Program-made: the position numbers and the translations under genes
Assembly (NCBI GenBank): GCA_965240325.2
Contig: OZ251227.1
Coordinates: 2,108,001-2,172,000 of the forward strand
Direction: 5' to 3'
DNA: 64,000 nucleotides
Origin: Rebecca billardiae RCC1528
Taxonomy: Eukaryota > Haptophyta
The notes under the pieces: generated by a model
Told to the model about the DNA's origin: nothing
Seen by the model: only the letters and a program-made list of their open reading frames with translations
Databases searched by the model: none
Part shown: positions 50,577 to 60,932 of the stretch, piece by piece
Position numbering within the stretch: position 1 is the stretch's first letter
Layout: each line of letters starts with the position of its first letter

Positions 50577-53500
50577 ATGCCTCCTCGGGGCGTCATGCGC
50601 GCTGTGCTCCTCTCGCTGGCACTGGCGACGGCCCGTGGTGCCGTGACGGTGGACGACGTCCCTGTTGGGCCGGAGGGGCTTCGGCCGAAGCAGGAGTGCA
50701 GCGACCTCCACCTCTGGTTGCGCTGGCTCGTGCACCATCGGTCGGTCGCGCCCGACGTCGCGTGCGGCTCCGTGCCCACGCCGCAGTGCGTGGCGCTCGC
50801 GCGAGACCAGGCGCCGGACTGCGAGGACGTGGGCGATGCGGCGTTCGTTCGAGCGGCGCTGCACGCCATGCGCACGCGCCATCGCTCGGAGCTGTGGGAC
50901 GGCATGGCTGCGTTCACCATCTCCGCCTTCAACAACTGGGCGGTGGTCGAGGCGTTCCTCGAGTCGGTGCTCTCCATGAATCCCGCGCTGGGACACGTCG
51001 TCTGGTTCGTCGCGGACCGGATGGAGTCGGACCACCCAGAGGTCCACGCCATCCTCCGCGAGTTCGCCGCGCTGGCCGCGCGCCACCACCCGCGTCGCGT
51101 CGAGATGATGAGCGTCGCCGACGTGCAGCGCGCGATGGACTACGACCCGCGCGAGCTGGCGATGCGGTACGAGCTCAAGACGTTCAACACGGCGATCAAG
51201 CCGCACGTGTTCATGCGCCTCTTCCAGATGAACGTGTCCGCCGTGCTCTACTTCGACCCGGACATCCACTTCTTCTCCGACCTCGACGAAATTACGCTGC
51301 TGCTGCGCACACGCAGCATCGTGCTCACGCCGCACATCGTGCGCGAGACGCCGTCCGACGGGAAGTGGCCGTCCGACCTGGCGCTGCTGCGCGCGGGCGC
51401 GTTCAACTTTGGCTTCGTCGCGGTCTCGCGCGCGCACCCCTCTGTGACCGACCACTTCCTGCCATGGTGGGCCGCGCGGCTGCGTTACCAGGGCGACGTC
51501 GACCTCACGCGCGGGCTGCACTTCGACCAGAACTGGGCCATGTACATCCCAGCGTTCTACCCGCAGAGGACGTACGCCGTGCTCATCGACCCGCGGTACA
51601 ACGCGGCGTACTGGAACCTACACTACACCGCGGCGCACATCGAGGTGCGCAACCTGACCGCGCGCGACGTGCGGTACAGCGGCGCGCCGCTCGTTTTCTT
51701 CCACTTCTCTGGCATCGCGACGAACAGCTTCGACATGCAGGCGGTCTCGCCGCACCAGTCGCGCTTCAAGCTGACGGACATCGCGCACTTGAAGCCGCTC
51801 TTCGAGTTCTACGTCGCGCTCACCGGCCCCGAGCGGCAGGCGCGCTTCCGCAGCGTGCCATACGGGTACAGCTACTTCGATAACGGCGTGCCGGTGCCGG
51901 CGTACCTGCGCGCTTGCATGTTCGAGGTGCACCCGGAAGGGCGCTCGGAGCAGCTGGCGATGTACCACCCCGAGCCGGCCTACGCGCAGCATCTGCGAGA
52001 CGTGCTCTCGATGGATCCATTCGACGTGCGCCAGCAAAACTCGCTGTGGGGCTGGCTGTCGTCGAGCAGCTCTGAGCAGATGCTCATCATCGAGAGCCCC
52101 GGCGCTGAGGAGCACGTGCCGAATGCGGCAGTGCTGTTCCTGCGCACGACGGCGGGGATCGCGCGCGGCGCGTGCGGCTCGCCTGCGGCCGAGGCGAGCT
52201 GGGCGCTCTCCTTCTTCCCGCTGCTCGTGTACGCCGACGCTGAACTCGTCCGCCACCAGCCGTTCGTGGACATTGTCGCACGCCGCCCGTGTGCTGCGCT
52301 CTCGTCCTCTGGATGGCACCCTGCTAGGGGCGAGTGCAATACCGAGCAGGAGGAGGGGGCAGCCGACATGCATGCGAGCTTCGGCAAGGAGTGCCCCCCG
52401 GCTGTCGCCGACCTGATGCGCGCGGAGGGGAACCCCCTGAGGCCGCACATCGGGCCTGTCTGCAACAGCATCTTTACTAACCCGGGCATGCGCAAGCACT
52501 TGAACTTGAAGCCGGTCAGCCAGCTGTGGTGGCGGCGCGATGGTGCGGACAGCACGGCTCCGCGCGGCTTGGCAGACGCGCAGTCGTTGCCAGCGCCCCC
52601 GCCCGGCTCGCTGCTCGCCCAGCTCGAGCGGCAGTGCGGCCTCGCGATCGAGTCGGCCAACGAGAGCGCCCCCATGCCTCACCGCGTGTGGTGGCGCGCG
52701 CTGCGCGCGCGTGTGCCGCCTTGGGACGCCGACGCGCGCCGGCCACACATCCGGCCCTTTGGGGTGAACGTGATTGGCCACTTTGGCGGCGTGTTCGGCA
52801 TCGGCAAGGAGGCGGAGTACCTGCACGCCGGGCTGCGGCAGCACATGCCCACGCACGCGCTCGCGATGCCGCGCACGCGCGAGCACGTGTACGCTCCTTA
52901 CCAGCTCAACCACACCGCGCCGTTCGCGATCAACCTCGTCTGCATCAACCACAACCAAGTGCCCGTGCTCGCGAGCGTGTACCCGTGGTCGGAATGGCGC
53001 ACGCAGTACAACATCGGGTACTGGGCGTGGGAGACCGAGCTGATCCCCCCGGAGGCGCATAGCGCAGTGCTCGCCTTCGACGAGATCTGGGCGATCTCCG
53101 AGTACACCGCGCAGGCCATCCGAGCGCGGCTGCAGCACGACCCGATCGGCCGGAATATTCCGGTACTCGGCGACCAGCTGATCGGCGTGCCGAACCTGAG
53201 GCCGCTGGAGGAGGTTAAGGCGCTGCGCGCACAGAGCCGCGCGACGCTCGAGCTGCCGCGCGAGCGCTGCGTGTTCCTGCTCATCTTCGACTGCATGTCC
53301 ATCCCCGCGCGCAAGAACCCGCTGGGCGCGGTGCGCGCGTTCCAGATGGCGTTTGCGCGCAACGACTCGTCCGTGCAGCTGATTGTGAAGCACCTCAGCT
53401 GCGACGCGGCTTTTTCGAATGACCTGAGTGACGCGATCGGCGGCTGGCCGTCGATCGAGGCGCTGGCGGGCCACTACCCCATCGAGAGGCTGCGCGCGCT

Positions 53501-54314
53501 CAAGCTGAGCGCGGACTGCCTCGTCTCGCTGCACCGCTCCGAGGGTTACGGCCTCAACCTGCTCGAGGCGATCCTCGACGGCACGCCCGTGATCGCGTCC
53601 ATGTACTCTGGCAACCTCGATTTTATGAAGGAGCTGCCGCCGGCGCTGCGTGATGGGCTCGGCGTGCGCTGCCCGAGCGTGCCGATCGGCATGCAGCAGG
53701 GCCCGTACACTGCTGACGACGCGTGGTGTGAGCCAGACCTCACCGACGCCGCGCACAAGCTCGCAGGCTTCCGCGACCAGCGCGCGCGCCTCCAACGGCT
53801 GTCGGAAGCCGCTGCGGTCGAGATGCGCCGCAAGTTCTCAGCGAGCGCGATGGGCAAGGCGCACACCAAGCGGCTGCGCAGCGTGTACGACCGGCTGCAC
53901 GGGGGGGATCTCGCTAATTTCGCACGCAGCAAGGCTCTGCCCCCGCGATCCGACCTCAGCTGCTTCTGGTTGCACAAACGCGACAAGGACATCGCTCGTG
54001 CGCTTAAGCCAGGCACCAACCCGCTGCTCCCAATCAAGGCTGTCACCAGGCGTAGGCCAAGGGACGAGAAGCTGGGCAACTTGGCCAAGGCGCGTGCAGA
54101 GAAGCACAGCGGTGACAGCCAGGCAGGCATTCCGGACGGCTCGTCGTGCGCCTTCTACTCGGCGTCGGCCATCAAGCATGCCATGGCTGCATCCGCCGCC
54201 CATGAAGTGGGCGAAGCCGAGGTGGACGAAGTCGCACTGCCACCACAGCTGTCCGAGCTGCTGGGGCGAGCGCGCGACTTTGTGGCGTCAGTCCGGACTG
54301 CTCTTAGCGATTGA
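50577..54314 (+). CDS. Two-domain glycosyltransferase, bacterial type, intronless
   Basis: One exon encodes 1,245 residues. The first 22 form a signal peptide or anchor (start at 50577 or 50595). Residues about 110-380 are a GT-A domain: TISAFNNWAVVEAFLESVL, LKTFNTAIKPHVFMRLFQ, VLYFDPDIHFFS with DxD at Asp227/Asp229, LTPHI, FNFGFVAVSR, HFDQNWAMYIPAF, YNAAYWNLH and VFFHFSG. Residues about 745-1,120 are a GT4-type GT-B domain: FGIGKEAEYLHAGL, YNIGYWAWETELIP, FDEIWAISEYT, RKNPLGAVRAFQMAF and SLHRSEGYGLNLLEAILDG with the E-x7-E pair Glu989/Glu997, then YSGNLDFM. This order of motifs matches large bacterial glycan-assembly enzymes. A lumenal role in polysaccharide or glycoprotein synthesis is inferred; sugar and acceptor are unknown. 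Lack of introns in 3.7 kb and bacterial resemblance suggest transfer. Confidence 0.9.
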   Translation: MPPRGVMRAVLLSLALATARGAVTVDDVPVGPEGLRPKQECSDLHLWLRWLVHHRSVAPDVACGSVPTPQCVALARDQAPDCEDVGDAAFVRAALHAMRTRHRSELWDGMAAFTISAFNNWAVVEAFLESVLSMNPALGHVVWFVADRMESDHPEVHAILREFAALAARHHPRRVEMMSVADVQRAMDYDPRELAMRYELKTFNTAIKPHVFMRLFQMNVSAVLYFDPDIHFFSDLDEITLLLRTRSIVLTPHIVRETPSDGKWPSDLALLRAGAFNFGFVAVSRAHPSVTDHFLPWWAARLRYQGDVDLTRGLHFDQNWAMYIPAFYPQRTYAVLIDPRYNAAYWNLHYTAAHIEVRNLTARDVRYSGAPLVFFHFSGIATNSFDMQAVSPHQSRFKLTDIAHLKPLFEFYVALTGPERQARFRSVPYGYSYFDNGVPVPAYLRACMFEVHPEGRSEQLAMYHPEPAYAQHLRDVLSMDPFDVRQQNSLWGWLSSSSSEQMLIIESPGAEEHVPNAAVLFLRTTAGIARGACGSPAAEASWALSFFPLLVYADAELVRHQPFVDIVARRPCAALSSSGWHPARGECNTEQEEGAADMHASFGKECPPAVADLMRAEGNPLRPHIGPVCNSIFTNPGMRKHLNLKPVSQLWWRRDGADSTAPRGLADAQSLPAPPPGSLLAQLERQCGLAIESANESAPMPHRVWWRALRARVPPWDADARRPHIRPFGVNVIGHFGGVFGIGKEAEYLHAGLRQHMPTHALAMPRTREHVYAPYQLNHTAPFAINLVCINHNQVPVLASVYPWSEWRTQYNIGYWAWETELIPPEAHSAVLAFDEIWAISEYTAQAIRARLQHDPIGRNIPVLGDQLIGVPNLRPLEEVKALRAQSRATLELPRERCVFLLIFDCMSIPARKNPLGAVRAFQMAFARNDSSVQLIVKHLSCDAAFSNDLSDAIGGWPSIEALAGHYPIERLRALKLSADCLVSLHRSEGYGLNLLEAILDGTPVIASMYSGNLDFMKELPPALRDGLGVRCPSVPIGMQQGPYTADDAWCEPDLTDAAHKLAGFRDQRARLQRLSEAAAVEMRRKFSASAMGKAHTKRLRSVYDRLHGGDLANFARSKALPPRSDLSCFWLHKRDKDIARALKPGTNPLLPIKAVTRRRPRDEKLGNLAKARAEKHSGDSQAGIPDGSSCAFYSASAIKHAMAASAAHEVGEAEVDEVALPPQLSELLGRARDFVASVRTALSD

Positions 54315-54360
54315 CGACGGCTTTAATGACGACAGTCAATAATAGATATAATCTATATAC

Positions 54361-54518
<158 letters not shown>

Positions 54519-54613
54519 ACTGCTGCTCGCGCTATCCGTGTCACCGCGGGTGTCACGGCGACGCAGCAAGGCAGAGTGGCGCGCAATAAGAATATAGAGC
54601 CAATGATGTTCAT

Positions 54614-54860
54614 TATTATGGCCCGCGGTGCAGGGCGGAGCGCGTAGCGTGGAGCCCCGCCGGGGGCCCTCACTACGTTGTCAAAATAAAGATCTTTTGA
54701 TCAAAGAAAAGGGGATGGGGGACGATTTTGAGGGCTGTTGGAGGGTGAGTTTTCGATTTTTCGAGGGGTACGTTGGCCCATAGTGCTCTGCATTAGCAAC
54801 TACGCGCTTGACGAAATAAGCGCGCCCACGCCATTCCGCATAAGTCGATGGACGGACGTG
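54614..54860 (+). repeat. Dispersed repeat A, copy 2
   Basis: About 245 bp nearly identical to 57,434-57,677. Both include GGAGCCCCGCCGGGGGCCC, AGATCTTTTGATCAAAG, a G-rich block and, further on, TCGATGGACGGACGTG. Confidence 0.9.
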
Positions 54861-54964
54861 GGATCAGATTACCCCGGGGGTGAAACAAGTGAGTATTTTT
54901 GTCCTTCTTGTATGCTGGAGTACGAGTTTGCCGAGCGACGTTTGATTGTTTTGGGTCGAAAACA

Positions 54965-55250
54965 GCTATGAGGCCAGATTCTTTTGAATAGCGCTTGCGA
55001 AAAGAAGTTACCCGCCTGTCTCGATGGATGAACCGCCTCATGGTATTGAAAGAGATTCTTTTGAATAGCGCTTTTAAACCAAGTTACCCACCTGTCTCGT
55101 TGGATGAACCTCCTCATCATATTGAAGAGATTCTTTTGAATAGCGCTATTTAAAGCCAGTTACCCGCTTGCCTCGATGGATGAACCGCCTTGATAATATT
55201 GAAAGATACTCTTTTGAATAGCGCTTGTCACAACCAAGTTACCCGCCTGT
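54965..55250 (+). repeat. Short tandem repeat with AATAGCGCTT units
   Basis: Four diverged units of about 80 bp each carry ATTCTTTTGAATAGCGCTT, then AAGTTACCCGCCTGTCTCG and GATGAACC. They start near 54,972, 55,048, 55,128 and 55,206. Confidence 0.75.
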
Positions 55251-56482
55251 CAGCTGTCTCGTGCTCGCGAGCGGCGCGACGACATCGGCCCGAGCGAGGA
55301 TGCCGCCTTCAAAGGCGCGCACCGAGTGCGTGCGCGACGGGTGCCGGCCGGCCGCTGGTCTCGACCTATCGCCCTCGGCCCTCCCCGAGCGCGCCTGCAG
55401 GTACCTCCGGACGCGCATTCGGCTTGCTCACTCGATCAGCTCACTCACAGCTGCCGGTCACGCAGCCGCGCGGCGGCCCCGCGACCAGGTCCGCGGCCCA
55501 AAGTGTGTGTGCGCGCCGCGCCGGTGCCCTCGCGCCGGTGGCGTGGGCTGGCTGGCCGCTGGTCTCGCCCACGCGCCCCACTCGCCCCAAGCGCGCAACG
55601 CCTGCGGGAAGCGCCGGCACCATACCTAACTAACCTGCGCGTCGACGCCCGTCCCGCCGCGGCCCGCGCCTCGATCGATCGTCGATCGGACCGCGTGCGT
55701 GCGACTCCGTCCGCGCCCGCGCGCAGGGTGGGAGGGGCTGATGCAGGAGCAGATGCAGGACTACCTCGAAATTGCACGCGACGAGGAGGTGCCCAGCGCG
55801 CACTTTACGCTGCGCGCATCATCGAGTGGTCGCCCAGCGAGCGCGGCAGCTGGCCACCGGGCCGGCTGACGGCGGGCGCAGCTGCCAGCTGCGGACGCGC
55901 AGCGGGCGCGGAGTGGAAGCCGGCGCAGCGGCCGGGCAGCGGCGGCCGGCGCGGCAGCACGCTCGTATACATCGCGGCAGCTACCGCCGTCGTGCGGGGA
56001 AAGCACACGCTCTCGGCGGCTTCCAAGATGCCGACGGGCCACGGCGTGCACTCCGTGCAGGCTGCGTGCGCGCTGCAGTGGCTGTGTCGAGCTGCTGCGG
56101 CGTGTGCTCGAGGCGCGGCGCTCGCACGGGCTACGCGGGCGCAGCGGGTGCGCGCAGCTGGCGCACGCAGTGCCACGTCCTGCGGCGCCAGTTTGGCGGC
56201 CGTCCGCCCCCCCGAGCTCGAGTTCTGCGCGCTTTGCGACGGCGCGGCCGGCAGCGCCCATCTGCCTGCTTGCTTGGGCACGCCGCAGCATGTCCGCCGC
56301 CGGGCCTGCTGCGCGCGCCGAAGCTGGAGGGCGGAGGAGGGCGCTGGGCTGCTCCTACGGCGTGCTGCAGCCCGGGCAGGCTCTACCGCGGCGCGGCGAG
56401 GCCGTCGCGCCTGCTCGCCGCCGTCGAGTCGCCCGTGCTGCGTGACCCTCGGCCGCACGTGCTCGCTCGGCGGCACCGCAGC
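55251..56482. other. GC-rich region with possible exon remnant
   Basis: No complete gene is supported. After a GCGCGCAG acceptor-like site near 55,727 one frame reads LMQEQMQDYLEIARDEEVPS, which looks coding, but no partner exon is seen. The part 56,100-56,400 has a diverged tandem counterpart at 56,930-57,260. Confidence 0.35.
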
Positions 56483-56892
56483 AGGGCCAGTGGCCCAGAC
56501 CCCTGCCCAGCTACTGGGCTCGATGACAGTCCCCTCAGCTCCCTTCCCCGCGCAGGGATCGGCTAGTGGCTGGCCCTCTGCCCACACTGGGGCACCCTAG
56601 GGGGTGCCCCTGCTACCGACTCGGCTCAAACTCGATGATCTTGAATTGCAAGGCCGTACACTGCTTGTACCTGGGACCACCCCACAGTGTTGGGCTCGTA
56701 TGCTGTTGGCAATGGCATACCCCCGCCCCCTCTGGAGGCGGGCTGTCCACAGTGGAGTGGTGTCAAGACACTAGGTGTCTCGGTCAGTGGTTTGAGGTTG
56801 GGTGAGGGTGGTGGTTGGTTGGGGGCTGGCCAGGGTAGGGCTGGAGGCTTCGGCCGCCAGCCTGATCACCCGGAGCCCGTTATAAAGGGGAA
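56483..56892 (-). repeat. Dispersed repeat C, copy 2 (inverted)
   Basis: Inverted copy of 48,687-49,125 including the TTATAAAGGGG end. Together the two copies flank the glycosyltransferase gene and its 3' microsatellite. Confidence 0.85.
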
Positions 56893-57367
56893 TTTAAAAA
56901 AGGCGTCCCATACCAGTATACTCGAGCCGCTGTGCGCACCCAAGGCGCGAGCTGCTCGAGCGGGCCAGGTGGGCCCAGGGGGTGCGTGCAGCTGGCACAC
57001 GCAGCCCCGGCCCGTGTCATGGGGTGTCGGTTTGACGGTCGCCAGCCCCTGTGGGCTCGAGCGCTGTGCGCTTCACCACGGAGGTGCTGGCAGCGCCCCG
57101 CGGCGCGCAACGGCGGGGCAGCATGGCCGCCGCCGGCGCCGCCGCACATGCCGCCGCTTACGGGCAGTCGAGAGCTTGGGGCAGCACCTACGGCGCATGC
57201 TGCAGCTCGGGGCGGGCTCTGCCAGCCTGCTGTGGCGTGATCGCGCATTTTCCAGACCGTCGACTCGCCCGCGCTGCATAATATTCCATTATTCGTTTCC
57301 CGCGCGTGCTCGACGGCGCTCCGCGCTGCTGCTGCCGCTACGGCCGCGCGTTGGACGGACAGCATAT

Positions 57368-57677
57368 GCCGACGGAGGGTGCACCGCGGGCCCCTAACTA
57401 CGTTGGTTCTACGGAAGGACCGCGGAACGCGGTCATTATGGCCCGCGGTGCAGGGCGGAGCGCGTAGCGTGGAGCCCCGCCGGGGGCCCTCACTACGTTG
57501 TCAAAAAGCAGATCTTTTGATCAAAGAAAAGGGGACGGGGGACGATTTTGAGGGCTGTTGGAGGGTGAGTTTTCGCTTTTTCGAGGGGTACATTCGCCCA
57601 TTGCTCTGCATTAGCAAGACGCGATTGACGAAATAGCCGCGCCCGGGCCATTTCGCATATGTCGATGGACGGACGTG
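57368..57677 (+). repeat. Dispersed repeats B (copy 1) and A (copy 3)
   Basis: 57,368-57,434 (GCCGACGGAGGGTGCACCGC to GGAACGCGGTCA) recurs at 59,536-59,603. It is directly followed by the third copy of repeat A, 57,434-57,677. Confidence 0.88.
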
Positions 57678-58268
57678 CATTTGTCAGTATATCTGGGTGA
57701 ACGAATCTGCGATTTGTTGTAAATCTTCATAGCATATTGCCGAATAGGACGAGGACCCAGCGCGTGCGCTGGAGGTCCTGGGCTCCTGGCAAAAAGTCTT
57801 CGTCAAGTACTCAACTTTACTAACGACGAACCTTTATTGCGCGCTGCCAAATTACTCAACTTTACACCTGAATGACCCCAGTGGGCGGAAATGGCCATAT
57901 CTCCCGGAGATCGGGAGTACTCACACGTGTGAGTCATGTTTCGTCCTTTTTTCCGAGACGTTGATTGGTCAAACGCTCAGCATTCCATGTCCACGATTCC
58001 ATATCGACACAACACAACTCCTACCAACCTGTGTACTAAAAACCTTGGGTTAGCTGCACAACGACCAATCAGCGCGCAGCGAGCGGAGAGACTCGAAAAC
58101 CGAGAATCACTCACGCATTTACTATGATGTTTGCTCTTCGCCCATGCCAACTTTGCTATTGACAAAAACGCAGCGGCTTGGTTACGACCCATAGAAAGAC
58201 GACCACCAATCAGCACACAGCAAACGAGACAACCTTCACTTTCGAGCGGGCGAAAGGAGCTTTGGCCT
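57678..58268. other. Intergenic region, no gene seen
   Basis: Composition is near balanced. TTACTCAACTTTAC-type words repeat near 57,805 and 57,850, and CACCAATCAGC / CGACCAATCAGCG near 58,060 and 58,200. Nothing protein-like is found. Confidence 0.45.
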
Positions 58269-59345
58269 TCAACCCGCAGGCATATGCGTCTGGCGCTGGC
58301 CTTCGTTCGGCGCCCGAGCATCATCGGTAGACGTGTGGCGTGCCGGCCCACGGTCCGCCGCCCTCGCCCTGCTCATCTTCATCGTCTCCTCATCCTCCTC
58401 GTCGTCCGCGCCGCCGCCGTGCGCCAGCGCCTCCGCCAGCGCGGCGCCGCGCAGGTGCTCGCGGAACAGCACGACGGCGCCAGAGCGCGCCGGCCGGCGT
58501 GGCGCCGGCGGGCGGGCGCGCGGCGCTCAGCGCGGTGCCGAGCAGCCCTCCGAGCGCGCGCAGCTGCGCACCCGCCGGCAGCTCGAGCAGCGCCGCGTGG
58601 CACGCGCCCGCGCCGGCGGCGCCGAGCTCCGCGCACAGCACGGACAGCCCTCGTGCCCACGCCGCCGCGCGCCCGCCCGCGCCCGCGGCGTGCAGCGCGC
58701 CGAGCGCGGCGCCGAGCGCGGCGCGCGCTGCGGACGTGTCGGCGGCGCACAGCGCACCCGCCGCCGCGCCCAGTGCACACGCGGCACACGCGAGCAGCTT
58801 GAGCACGCTCGCGCATGCCAACTGCGAGTGCGGAGGCGCTGGGCGCCGAGCTGGCGAAGCGCGGCGCCGAGCTCGACGCGCTGCGCGACGCGGAGACGGA
58901 CGCGCTGGGCGCGCGTGGCGCCCTCGTCGCGACGCCCCGTGCAGCAGCTCGAGCAGCCAGCTGTGGAGTAGACGGCCGTCGAGGCGATCGGCGCCGGGCG
59001 CCAGCGCGCACGGGCTCAGCCCGTGCCGCTGGCTCGGGCCGCCGCAGCCGTCTTCGAGGCCGACGCGGCGGAGGAGGCGGCGGGCGAGCACGGCGGCGCG
59101 GTGGAGCAGGCGCGCACGCGCGGCGGCAGGCGCGACGCGCCGCTCGCCTCGTTCCACCCCGAGCTCCGCTCGGTCTCGGTGTGCGGCTGCCGGCAGCGCA
59201 GGCCGGGGCAGCACTGCGCGGCGCGCGCTCTCGCTCCGTCTGCCGGCACGAGGTGCGCCGGCTGAGTGAGCGACCAGCGGCCCATCGTCGAGCGCATGGC
59301 GCCGCGCGAGCACGTCAAGCAGACTGTGCGCCCGCACGCGCGCAC
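58269..59345 (-). pseudogene. Possible Ala-rich gene, disrupted or spliced
   Basis: On the minus strand Ala/Leu-rich helices read LGAALGALHAAGAGGRAAAW, GLSVLCAELGAAGAGACHAA and LPAGAQLRALGGLLGTALSA. In another frame they continue as LFREHLRGAALAEALAHGGG followed by an acidic tail (ADDEEDEETMKM). The frame change has no evident intron. The product is unknown; GC-driven open frames make this weak. Confidence 0.3.
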
Positions 59346-59535
59346 GCGCTGGCCCGCGCCGCGCGGCGCCTATCGCCCTGCCTGCGCGCGCGCGCCGCCC
59401 CGCGGCGGCCGCTTCCCCGCGCGGCGGCCCGCCGGCGACAGTCCTCGGCCCGCCGGCCCGGTGGGCGGTAACTGAGTTGTGGCGGTGGCAGCTCCGAGGC
59501 AAACGAACTGTTACACATGTCCGACTGAGACAGCA

Positions 59536-59603
59536 GCCGACGGAGGGTGCACCGCGGGCCCCTAACTGCGTTGGTTCTACGGAAGGACCGCGGAACGCGG
59601 TCA
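59536..59603 (+). repeat. Dispersed repeat B, copy 2
   Basis: It matches 57,368-57,434 with one or two differences; here repeat A does not follow. Confidence 0.85.
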
Positions 59604-60932
59604 TATATCATCATCAATATGCTCAGCATGCGCACCCAAGATATGATGATGTTGGGAGCTGGTACCAAAAATGAGCGAGCAGTTCTATTTGGATTGGTCG
59701 TTACCATCAGCAGAAAGGACCTGCAGGATCTTGTATATGGCAGTTGGAGGGAGAGGGCTCTTGACCACCAGCGGCAAGTCACCTATCTTATTGCCGCCGG
59801 ACACCCTCGGTTATAGCTCCGCTATAACGCCACTACATATATATATATTCCTTTCAAGCATATATATATAGTAGCAGCTTACTCGTCCTCGAAGTCGATC
59901 GACGAGCGGCGTGCGCGCGCGAGGCACGGCCACGGGCCACGCGAGCGCGCAAGCGCGGCTCTTCCTAGCAGCGGCATAGCCCTGTACGGCCAGATGTCCA
60001 CCTCGCCAGACCCCACTCGTCCCCATACACACAACACAGGCCCGTTCGTGACACGGCCAAAGCCTGTGTTGTGTGTATGGGACAACACATAACTGTATGT
60101 GCCGTGGGCACAAACGGGCCAAAGCGGCCGGCTGTGGCACAAGGGCCCTCGTCGAGGAGGTCTACGCCGGTTGCGGGCGCACGTGCCGATGTGCGCAGCG
60201 CCGTCTGACAGCGATGTTGCATTCGCTGTGACGATGAGACTCTTCTGGACCCTGGTGATTCGCTCTTGTGATTAATGTGGACGTGCCGCGTGCGAGGCTT
60301 GGAGCTCCTTGAAGACTTGAATCTGACTGAGGGGCGGCAGCGACTGAATTCAGATCGGCAGTTCCGATGACCAGCAGTTAGCAGTACGTCATGCCCCCGT
60401 GCCTCTTCGGTCGCTCTCACTCGGCCAGCGAGGGCCCTACCCCTGTCGCCGCGGTCGCTCCTAGCTGACTCGGCCCTGCTGCAATGACTGGCCCGCCTGC
60501 AGCACCACGCCCCGCGCTCAGCCGCCGCGCTGTGGCCCGCACGCGCCGGCGCAAGACGAGAAGGTCCGGTCATTGCAGCTGGACCGAGTCAGCTAGGAGC
60601 GGATCCGCACCAGCCCGCGCCGTCGCCTGCTGCAGCTGGCGAATCACGTCATGGTCGCGCGCGCGTGTGGCCAGGGCGACGCTGCGCGCATGCGCCTGCC
60701 GCGCCTGCCGCTTCATCCACTGGCAACCGCACGCGCGGCCGGAAGCAGCTCGACAGGCACGCGGTGTGGCGCGTGCGCCTGCCGCAATACGCGAGTCCGC
60801 ATCGCGGCGCCCTCCCGCGCTCGACAGCGACCGAGCCGGAGGGTGACTGGTTGGTGCTTCTGGCAGTGGGGTGCACACGTATTTGTTGATGCGATCGTCA
60901 ACTTGAGTGGCGCCGAGCCGGTTGAGCACCCG
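59604..60932. other. Intergenic region with AT palindrome and hairpin
   Basis: A TATATATAT palindrome lies at 59,836-59,871 and a long hairpin at 60,022-60,081. No gene is supported before the ABC transporter start at 60,933. Confidence 0.5.
60022..60081. repeat. 20-bp perfect inverted repeat with 20-nt loop
   Basis: The arm CCCATACACACAACACAGGC (60,022-60,041) is followed by a 20-nt loop and its exact complement (60,062-60,081). The shape is that of a small-RNA precursor or a regulatory hairpin. Confidence 0.85.

Noticed and set aside
51618-53795. Minus-strand frame of 725 residues within the glycosyltransferase gene
   Set aside because: It is an antisense shadow of a well-supported gene; His/Arg/Ala-rich with no domain.
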